Shown: one piece after another, positions 57,703 to 64,000 of the stretch
Layout: the number at the start of each line of letters is the position of its first letter
Position numbering within the stretch: position 1 is the stretch's first letter
NCBI GenBank assembly: GCA_014138645.1
Contig: JACJIB010000007.1
Coordinates: forward strand, 310,001-374,000
From: Methylorubrum thiocyanatum
GTDB taxonomy: Bacteria; Pseudomonadota; Alphaproteobacteria; Rhizobiales; Beijerinckiaceae
Direction: 5' to 3'
Length of the DNA stretch: 64,000 bases
Program-made: the position numbers and the translations under genes
The notes under the pieces: generated by a model
Seen by the model: only the letters and a program-made list of their open reading frames with translations
Told to the model about the DNA's origin: nothing
Database searches by the model: none

Positions 57703-58868
57703 GCCGCCGCCCCCGCGCGCTCGTAGGTAGAGAGCGCCGAGCAGGCGCCGCAGCGACCGCAGCCGGCCTTGATGTCGGTCGAGCGCAGGTTCGCGCCGGC
57801 GAGCATGTCCGCCAGCGGCTTGAGAATGGCGTGCATGAAGTCCGGGCCCGGTGCCGGGTGGCTCTCCAGCGGCGTGCCCGAGATCGGCACGAAGGGCACC
57901 ACGAAGGGGTAGACGCCCATCCCGACGAGCCGCTCGGCCATCTCCAAGATGGCCTCGGGGGCGTCGCCGAGGCCGGCGAGGATGTAGGTCGAGACCTGGC
58001 CGCGACCGAAGACCGGCACGGCGGCCGCGAAGGCCTCGTAGTACCGCTCCAGCGGCACGCTTGCCTTGCCGGGCATGATCCGGGCGCGGACCTCCGGAGT
58101 GACGGCCTCCAGGTGCATGCCGAGGGCGTCGATCCCGGACGCTTTCATCCGCTCGAACCAGCGGTCGTCGTCGGGCGGCTCGCACTGGGCCTGGATCGGC
58201 AGGTCGACCGCCGCCTTTACCGCGAAGGCGCTCTCGCAGAGCACGGCGGCGCCCCGGTCGGTGGCGTTCGGCGTCCCGGTGGTCATGACCATGTGCTTGA
58301 CGCCGTCGAGCAGCACCGCCGCGCGGGCGACCTCGGCCAGTTGCTCGGGCGTTTTGCGCGCGACGGTGCGACCGGCGGCGAGCGACTGGCCGATGGAGCA
58401 AAACTGGCAGGTCTTGGCGCGGCTCGCGTACCGGATGCAGGTCTGCAGCACGGTCGTCGCCAGCACGTCCCGCCCGTGCAGCACCGCGATCTTCGAGTAG
58501 GGCACGCCGTCGAAAGTAGAGAGCGCGTAGAAGCGCGGCTTGCCCGGGAAGGTCGCCTGCCCGATCACCACGCCGTCGTGCTCGATCACCGAGACCCCGT
58601 TGGCGTCCGGGCGGCGCACCAGGAAGGGCGACTCGAAGGCGGTCTCGGTATGGACCGGCACCATCACGGTGCGGCCCGCGATGGTCATCGCCTTGTGGTC
58701 GGAGGGGCCCGCCCCGCCGCGGCGGCTCGGCGCCCCGGCGCGGCTGTCGGCAAGCCTAACGCCGTAGGACTGCAACGCGTTGATCAGCCGCTCCGTCGGC
58801 ATCCCGACCAGGCCCGCCACGACCGGCGGGAGCGAGGGAAGGCTCGTCGGAAGCGGGCTGCTGCTCAT
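57699..58868 (-). CDS. nitD: NitD: MSMEG_0568-family radical SAM protein
   Basis: The 389-aa protein has an unusual radical-SAM-type cysteine motif: CIRYASRAKTCQFCSIGQSL (Cys-x9-Cys-x2-Cys), biotin-synthase-like spacing variant, with downstream VMTTGTPNATDRG and STYILAGLGDAPEAILEMAE. A second cysteine group is at the C-terminus (AGCGRCGACSALSTYE) and could bind another cluster. GGAG eight bases before ATG 58868 supports this start, which lies 113 bp inside the end of nitC. Reaction unknown; it presumably uses S-adenosylmethionine. Confidence 0.9.
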   Translation of the reverse strand: MSSSPLPTSLPSLPPVVAGLVGMPTERLINALQSYGVRLADSRAGAPSRRGGAGPSDHKAMTIAGRTVMVPVHTETAFESPFLVRRPDANGVSVIEHDGVVIGQATFPGKPRFYALSTFDGVPYSKIAVLHGRDVLATTVLQTCIRYASRAKTCQFCSIGQSLAAGRTVARKTPEQLAEVARAAVLLDGVKHMVMTTGTPNATDRGAAVLCESAFAVKAAVDLPIQAQCEPPDDDRWFERMKASGIDALGMHLEAVTPEVRARIMPGKASVPLERYYEAFAAAVPVFGRGQVSTYILAGLGDAPEAILEMAERLVGMGVYPFVVPFVPISGTPLESHPAPGPDFMHAILKPLADMLAGANLRSTDIKAGCGRCGACSALSTYERAGAAA

Positions 58869-59832
58869 GGTCGAGGCTCCGGGAAACGGACTGGGAACGG
58901 ATCGGCTGGTGCACGAACGAGGCCGGACGGTCGTCGTGGAGGAGGCTGAGGAGCTCAGGGCGCGCGTAGTGGCCGACCGCGTCCATCATCCGCTTGCGTT
59001 TCGTCACCAGCGCGAGGTCCATGTCGGCGATCAGGATGCCCTCGCCGGGGCCGAGCGGGTCGGCGAGGTGCTTGCCCTCGGGCGAGACGATGGCGGTGCA
59101 GTTGCCGCCGCGGCAGGCGCCGCGCAGGCGCTCGTCCGGGCAGACCTGCGCCACCTGCTCGTCCGTGAGCCAGCCGGTGGCGTTGACCACGAAGCAGGCC
59201 GCCTCCAGGGCATGGTGGCGGATCGTCACCTCCATCTGGTCGGCGAAGATCTGGCCGACCAGCGAGCCCGGGAACTGGGCCGCGTGGATCTCCTCGTGGC
59301 GCGCCATCAGGGCGTAGCGGGCCAGCGGGTTGTAGTGCTCCCAGCAGGCGAGCGCCCCGACGCGGCCGACCGCGGTCTCGACCACGTCGAGGCCGGCGCC
59401 GTCGCCCTGACCCCAGATCATGCGCTCGTGGTAGGTGGGCGTGATCTTGCGGCGCTTGAGCTTCAGGCTCCCGTCCGCGTCGAAGATCAGCTGCGTGTTG
59501 TAGAGCGAGCCGTGGTCGCGCTCGTTCACGCCGAGCACCACCACGGCGCCGTGGCGGCGGGCTGCGGCCGCAACCGCCTGGGTCAACGGGCCCGGGACAG
59601 TGGGCGCCCGCTCGTAGAGCTTGAGGTGCTCCGCGCCCTGCATCGCCGGCGGCAGCACGAAGGAGAAGTACGGGTAGTAGGGCACGAAGGTCTCGGGAAA
59701 GACCATGAAGCGAGCGCCCTTGGCGGCGGCCTCGTCGATGGCGTTGAGCACGCGCTCCAGGGTGCCGTCCGGCCGGTCGAGGTCCGGCGCGATCTGGACG
59801 GCGGCGGCCCGCACGATCCGGTTCTCTGACAT
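58756..59832 (-). CDS. nitC: NitC: Nit6803-type nitrilase
   Basis: The 358-aa protein is a nitrilase-superfamily branch-1 enzyme. The catalytic triad is visible: Glu in RFMVFPETFVPYYPYF, Lys in RRKITPTYHERMIWGQGDG and Cys in VGALACWEHYNPLARYALMA. It hydrolyses a nitrile R-CN to the acid and ammonia. It is the key gene of the Nit1C cluster, linked to cyanide assimilation in Pseudomonas. The last 40 residues (beyond SQSVSRSLDHEQQ) overlap nitD out of frame by 113 bp and have an unnatural composition, so a shorter ancestral end is possible. ATG 59832 opens the domain. Confidence 0.92.
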   Translation of the reverse strand: MSENRIVRAAAVQIAPDLDRPDGTLERVLNAIDEAAAKGARFMVFPETFVPYYPYFSFVLPPAMQGAEHLKLYERAPTVPGPLTQAVAAAARRHGAVVVLGVNERDHGSLYNTQLIFDADGSLKLKRRKITPTYHERMIWGQGDGAGLDVVETAVGRVGALACWEHYNPLARYALMARHEEIHAAQFPGSLVGQIFADQMEVTIRHHALEAACFVVNATGWLTDEQVAQVCPDERLRGACRGGNCTAIVSPEGKHLADPLGPGEGILIADMDLALVTKRKRMMDAVGHYARPELLSLLHDDRPASFVHQPIRSQSVSRSLDHEQQPASDEPSLAPAGRGGPGRDADGAADQRVAVLRR

Positions 59833-59915
59833 GGATGATCCTCCGGCTGTGACGGCGGCCGCGTCGCGCGCGGCCGCCGGATGCGACGTCCCGGTCGACG
59901 GACTCGAAGGCCCGC

Positions 59916-60398
59916 TCAGACGGTCCAGGTGTCGATGATCACCGCGTTGTCGCGCTTGTGCAGGAGGATGCAGTCGAGGACGTCGAGGGGGTTGATCATG
60001 CGGATGCCCTCGATGAAGGCTGCCTCGCCGTGCCCGTACAGGGCCTGGGTCGAGAACCGGCACGCATAGACCTTGCCGCCCTCGGCCATGAACTTCTCAA
60101 GCTGGTTGTTGAAGTTGAGGTGGCCCGGGAAGGCCTCGTCGCCGAGGCGCGGGAAGCCGCGCTGGACGCCCAGCGTGATGCCAGGGCCGTAGAGCAGGAT
60201 AGAAGTGTCGAAGCCCTTGCGCTGCAGGCGGGTGGCCTGGAGCAGGTTCACGAGACCGATCGATCCCTCGAACGCGACGGTGTGGAAGGTGACCAGCGCC
60301 TTCTGTCCCGGCTCGGCCTTCACGTCCTCGAAGACTTTCTCCTCGTAGTCGACCAGGAAATCGCCCTTCTTGTGGGGTTCGCGGTTCACGGCAGGCAT
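59916..60398 (-). CDS. nitB: NitB: MSMEG_0572/Sll0783-family protein
   Basis: The 160-aa protein (AEPGQKALVTFHTVAFEGSI, RLQRKGFDTSILLYGPGITL, FMAEGGKVYACRFSTQALYG) has a DsrE-like alpha/beta fold. It is the first gene of the Nit1C operon, 83 bp upstream of nitC. The family is described as a nitrogen-starvation response protein; its molecular role is not known. Start at ATG 60398 with GGAG-like GGAGCG upstream. Confidence 0.9.
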   Translation of the reverse strand: MPAVNREPHKKGDFLVDYEEKVFEDVKAEPGQKALVTFHTVAFEGSIGLVNLLQATRLQRKGFDTSILLYGPGITLGVQRGFPRLGDEAFPGHLNFNNQLEKFMAEGGKVYACRFSTQALYGHGEAAFIEGIRMINPLDVLDCILLHKRDNAVIIDTWTV

Positions 60399-60758
60399 TG
60401 ATCTCGCTCCTTGAAGGATGGGCCGCGACAGGCAGAGCTGCGAGCGGTCACAGGACCTTCATGGCAAGCGGTGTGCCAAAACCCCGCCGATCAATGCACC
60501 AGTCAATGCACCGAAGTAATATGCATACAATAATGCTAGCAATAATTCCGATTTCGCTGTTGCGCATCGACCGAATGGAGCCCATTCTGGAAGCAGCATC
60601 TGCGCATTTCATCGCCACGATATGCACGTTCGAGGCGCAACCATTGCTGACATTGTATGGATACCATGAACATCATCCTCTGGTATTGTTGCGGTATGAC
60701 GCTTGCTAGCCATACAATCGAACATTGATCGCATGTTGATGGTGCAGGCGCAGAGCGG
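60399..60758. promoter_or_regulatory. Divergent nit/MocR control region with CATACAAT repeats
   Basis: This AT-rich 360-bp gap separates nitB (leftward) from the MocR-type regulator (rightward). CATACAAT occurs at 60524-60531 and 60711-60718, and its reverse complement ATTGTATG at 60652-60659. MocR-type regulators bind direct or inverted repeats of about this size in divergent promoters, so these are the likely operators. Confidence 0.55.
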
Positions 60759-62198
60759 ATGAAGGCGATGAAGTGGGGAGGGCCGACGAGCTCCCAGGAT
60801 GGTATGACCGGGGGTTGGACGCCGGACCTGAAGCGCTGGGGCAAGCCGCACTACCTGGCCATCGCCGAGGCCTTGGCGGATGACATCCGGACGGGGCGCC
60901 TGACGCCGGGCACGCGTCTGCCGACCCAGCGGGCACTGGCCGAGGCGCTCGACCTGAACTTCACGACAGTGTCGCGCGGCTATGTCGAGGCTCATAAGCG
61001 CGGCCTGATTGAGGGGCGCGTCGGCCAGGGCACCTTCGTGATCGATCCGGCCCTCTCTGCCCGCTCAGGGGGTGCCGCCGGTGCGCCACGGGTCGGACCG
61101 GTCGACTTCACCATGAACCTTCCTCCGGAGCCCGACGCACCGGCGCTGCGGGCGCGCATGCAGGCCTCGTTCGCCGAACTCTCCGGCGACCTCGCCAACA
61201 TGCTGCGCTACCAGGGCTTCGGCGGGACCGACGACGACAAGGAAGCGGCGCTGCGGTGGCTGAAGGGCCGCGGGGTCGAGACGACGCGGGAGCGCCTGCT
61301 GATTTGCCCCGGGGCCCACAGCGCCCTGTTCAGCGTGCTGGGCCAGGTGGCCCGGCCAGGTGACACCGTCTGCGCGGAGCGCATCACCTACCCGGGCATC
61401 CGCGCGCTCGCCGCGCATCTGGGGCTGCGCCTCGTCGACCTTCCCATGGACCGCCACGGGGTCGATCCCGACGCCTTCGCAGCGGCCTGCACCAAGGTCG
61501 CGCCGAAGGCCATCTACCTAAACCCGCTGCTGCAGAACCCGACCACCGCGACCCTGTCCCGCACGCGGCGGGAGGCCATCATCGCGGTAGCGCGGCGCTA
61601 TGCCGTCACCATCATCGAGGACGATGCCTACGCACGCATCTGCCCGACGCCGCCGCCGAGTTTTGCCGAACTCGCGCCCGAGATCACCTACTACGTGGCA
61701 GGGGTGGCCAAGTGCCTGGGCGCCGGCCTTCGCCTTGCCTTCCTAGTCGCCCCGAGCGCCCGTTCCGCCCTGCCGCTCGCGGGTGCACTGCGGGCCGCGA
61801 CCGTTATGGCCTCGCCGATCTCGACGGCCCTGACGACGCGCTGGATCATGGACGGCACGGCGGATGCCATCGTCCAGTTCGTCCGCGAGGAATCGGCCGC
61901 CCGCCAGCGCATCGTGGCCTCGTTGCTTCCGGCTGGGACCTACACCGCCGATCCGCACGGCTTCCACGTCTGGATCACGCTGCCTGAGGGCTGGACGCGC
62001 TCGGCCTTCGCCAGCCAGGGACGGTCGGCCGGGCTCGGCGTTGTCGGCAGCGACCCCTTCTGCGTGGCCGGGACACCGCCGGAAGCAGTACGTCTCTGCC
62101 TCGGCGGCCCCTCGACCCGGCAGCAGATCACGCACGGCCTGGAAGTGCTTGCCCATGCCCTCGAAGGGTCGCCAGCACTCGCCTCTACCTACATCTGA
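60759..62198 (+). CDS. MocR-type regulator (GntR HTH plus PLP aminotransferase fold)
   Basis: The 479-aa protein has an N-terminal GntR winged HTH (about residues 30-100: LADDIRTGRLTPGTRLPTQR, ALAEALDLNFTTVSRGYVEA) and a C-terminal fold-type I aminotransferase domain (LLICPGAHSALFSVLGQVAR, IYLNPLLQNPTTATLSRTRR, with the PLP lysine probably in VAGVAKCLGAGLRLAFL). It is divergent from the Nit1C operon and the obvious candidate for its regulator. The ligand may be PLP with an amino acid. Start could also be the ATG for MTGGWTP at residue 16. Confidence 0.88.
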   Translation: MKAMKWGGPTSSQDGMTGGWTPDLKRWGKPHYLAIAEALADDIRTGRLTPGTRLPTQRALAEALDLNFTTVSRGYVEAHKRGLIEGRVGQGTFVIDPALSARSGGAAGAPRVGPVDFTMNLPPEPDAPALRARMQASFAELSGDLANMLRYQGFGGTDDDKEAALRWLKGRGVETTRERLLICPGAHSALFSVLGQVARPGDTVCAERITYPGIRALAAHLGLRLVDLPMDRHGVDPDAFAAACTKVAPKAIYLNPLLQNPTTATLSRTRREAIIAVARRYAVTIIEDDAYARICPTPPPSFAELAPEITYYVAGVAKCLGAGLRLAFLVAPSARSALPLAGALRAATVMASPISTALTTRWIMDGTADAIVQFVREESAARQRIVASLLPAGTYTADPHGFHVWITLPEGWTRSAFASQGRSAGLGVVGSDPFCVAGTPPEAVRLCLGGPSTRQQITHGLEVLAHALEGSPALASTYI

Positions 62199-62369
62199 CA
62201 CACCCAGCACTCACGCCGGCCGCCTTCCGGCAGGCTGCCGCGTGAAGCAGGGCAACATGGTTCGGCTTGTACCGGCCTCGAACGTCGCCGGAGCCGCAAC
62301 TGTGTTCTTCGGGCCGCAGCGCGGGTCCTGGCCCGCCCAATCCGTGGAAGGACGGGCCCAGGCCAAGGG

Positions 62370-64000
62370 CTATCCCGCCTGGGCAGCGGCACCGAGCATG
62401 GACCCTGTTCGCTCATGGAAATCCGGCCCATTCGTCGTGCTGGCTACGTGCCTAGCGCGCAGCAGGAAGTCTCCAAAGCGTTCGCCGTCAGCCCGCTCCG
62501 CCTTGTAAGCGCCCAGGAGCGGGTCAAGCGTTGCGACGATGGCTGAGGCGTGGACATCCTCGGCGTAGAGCTTGCCCAGTCGCGATCCGTCGAAGGCCGC
62601 GCCGAGATAGAGATTGTAGCGCTCCGGTCCCTTACCCACGAGGCCAATCTCGGCGATGTAGGGGCGCGCGCAGCCATTCGGACAGCCCGTCATGCGGATC
62701 GTGATATCATCCCCCGCGAGGCCGTGCCCGACCAAGCAGGCTTCCAGCTCATCGATGAGCGTTGGCAGGTAACGCTCGCTCTCGGCCAGGGCGAGGCCGC
62801 AGGTCGGAAGCGCCACGCAGGCCATGCTGTTGCGCCGAAGCGTCCCGGCATGGGCGGTAAGACCGTGCTCGGCCACGAGCGCCTCGATCTCGGCGCGCTT
62901 CTCGACCGGGACGTTTGCGACGAGCACGTTCTGGTTAGCCGTCAGGCGGAACTCGCCCTGGTGGACCTCGGCGATGCGACGCAGTCCGGTCAGCAACTGC
63001 GGGCCTCCCTCGAAGTCCCGCACGCGCCCGTTCTGGATGAACAAGGTGAGGTGGTGGCGACCGTCCTCCCCTTCGGTCCAGCCGTAGCGGTCGCCGTTGT
63101 TCTCGAACCTGAAGGGCTTGGGCTCGGCGAAAGCCTTGCCGACGCGCCGCTCGACCTCCGCGCGGAAGGCGTCGAGGCCGAACCGCTCGATGGTATACTT
63201 CAGGCGGGCGTTCTTGCGGCTCTTGCGGTTGCCCCAGTCGCGCTGGACCGTCATCACCGCCTCGGCGACCTTCAACGCGTCCCCTGGCTCGCAGAAGCAC
63301 ATCACGTCGGCCGTCCGGGGGAAGGTATCAACTTCGCCATGGGTCATGCCCATGCCGCCGCCCACCGTGACGTTCCAGCCCGCCAGAGCGCCTGCCTCGT
63401 CGAGGATGGCGATGAAGCCGAGGTCGTGCGCGAAGATGTCGACGTCGTTCGAAGGCGGTACGGCGACGACCACCTTGAACTTCCGAGGCAGGTAGGTCTT
63501 GCCATAGATCGGCTCGACCGTCTCATCCTCGCCCCCGACCACCTTCTCGCCGTCGAGCCAAATTTCGCGCCAAGCGCCCGTCCTGGGCAGCAGGTGATCC
63601 GAGATGGCCTTGGCAAGGTCGTAGGCGGCCGCATGCGCCTTGGACTGGTAGGGGTTGGAAGCGGAGAGCACGTTGCGGTTGACGTCCCCACAGGCCGCGA
63701 TGGTGTCGAGCAACGCCCCGTCGATGGCCTTCATCGTCCGCTTAAGGTTTGACTTGATGATGCCGTGGTACTGGAAGGTCTGCCGCGTCGTCGCCCGCAG
63801 GGAGCCGTTGGCGTAGGAGCGGGCGATCTCGTCGAGGACAAGCCACTGCTTGGAGGTCAGCACGCCGCCGGGAATCCGCAACCGGATCATGAAGGCGTAG
63901 GCACGGTCGAGCTTCTTGCGCATCCGCTCGGGCCTAAGGTCCCGGTCGTCCTGGAGGTACATGCCGTGGAATTTGACGAGCTGGCCGTCGTCTTCGGAAA
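62370..64000 (-). CDS. Sulfite reductase hemoprotein (CysI-type), 5' end outside window
   Basis: Reading leftward from the window edge, the frame continues (GQLVKFHGMYLQDDRDLRPE) to a stop at 62370, giving at least 543 aa. It has the siroheme/[4Fe-4S] signatures of sulfite/nitrite reductases: ACVALPTCGLALAESE (Cys-x5-Cys) and TGCPNGCARPYIAE (Cys-x3-Cys), plus ferredoxin-like N-terminal repeats (RATTRQTFQYHGIIKSNLKR). CysI-type NADPH- or ferredoxin-dependent assimilatory sulfite reductase (sulfite to sulfide, six electrons) is the best call; a nitrite reductase cannot be wholly excluded. It is convergent with the MocR gene. Confidence 0.88.
   Translation of the reverse strand, partial: SEDDGQLVKFHGMYLQDDRDLRPERMRKKLDRAYAFMIRLRIPGGVLTSKQWLVLDEIARSYANGSLRATTRQTFQYHGIIKSNLKRTMKAIDGALLDTIAACGDVNRNVLSASNPYQSKAHAAAYDLAKAISDHLLPRTGAWREIWLDGEKVVGGEDETVEPIYGKTYLPRKFKVVVAVPPSNDVDIFAHDLGFIAILDEAGALAGWNVTVGGGMGMTHGEVDTFPRTADVMCFCEPGDALKVAEAVMTVQRDWGNRKSRKNARLKYTIERFGLDAFRAEVERRVGKAFAEPKPFRFENNGDRYGWTEGEDGRHHLTLFIQNGRVRDFEGGPQLLTGLRRIAEVHQGEFRLTANQNVLVANVPVEKRAEIEALVAEHGLTAHAGTLRRNSMACVALPTCGLALAESERYLPTLIDELEACLVGHGLAGDDITIRMTGCPNGCARPYIAEIGLVGKGPERYNLYLGAAFDGSRLGKLYAEDVHASAIVATLDPLLGAYKAERADGERFGDFLLRARHVASTTNGPDFHERTGSMLGAAAQAG

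Overview
The window looks like chromosomal DNA of a high-GC alphaproteobacterium. A Methylobacterium/Methylorubrum-like member of the Hyphomicrobiales fits the gene families and the GC-rich codon use best; this is inference, since no rRNA or other phylogenetic marker is present. Three parts can be recognised: a sulfur/ion-homeostasis core region (1-16.4 kb), a long accessory block (about 16.4-44.9 kb), and a second core region (44.97-64 kb).

Region 1 (1-16.4 kb) holds a partial voltage-gated ion channel, NhaA, a SulP anion transporter, a Crp/Fnr regulator divergent from an exported pentapeptide-repeat protein, a YeiH-type transporter, a cytoplasmic-type sulfite oxidase and a LysR regulator. 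These are followed by two ECF sigma/anti-sigma pairs that bracket a periplasmic sulfite dehydrogenase (SorA plus cytochrome SorB), an exported beta-propeller and a DUF305 protein. Together they read as a sulfite sensing, export and oxidation island. A sulfite reductase (CysI type) lies at the far right edge.

Region 2 (16.4-44.9 kb) is accessory DNA. It opens with decayed genes, including the C-terminus of a prokaryotic Argonaute, next to a complete QatABCD anti-phage operon. A replicon-like block (22.7-31.7 kb) follows, with an archaeo-eukaryotic-type primase, an AAA+ ATPase and many small unrecognised genes, but no capsid, terminase or tail genes. Next is a strikingly low-GC module (31.7-35.4 kb): a RusA-like resolvase, an IS1-family insertion, and a four-gene operon whose main product looks like a proteasome-type N-terminal-threonine hydrolase. 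I know of no described system matching this operon, and it is the best candidate for a new one. After a 3' fragment of tRNA-Gly(CCC), flanked on both sides by 11-bp-period repeats, come a tyrosine integrase, a metallophosphoesterase, a HIRAN-domain protein and an overlapping operon of small HTH proteins opposite a palindromic operator.

Region 3 (44.97-64 kb) contains a TetR/isochorismatase-like pair divergent from a 4-hydroxybutyryl-CoA dehydratase homologue that lacks two Fe-S cysteines. Then come a NarL-type two-component system, a small exported lipoprotein-like/DUF protein, an LnmK-like hot-dog protein and an outer-membrane channel. The region ends with a complete Nit1C cluster (nitB, nitC nitrilase, nitD radical SAM, nitE acetyltransferase, nitF AIR-synthase-like, a glycosyltransferase, nitG, nitH), known in other bacteria for cyanide assimilation and nitrogen-starvation responses, with a divergent MocR-type regulator. 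Many neighbouring genes overlap by 4 bp (ATGA/GTGA), so most runs listed here are probably translationally coupled operons.
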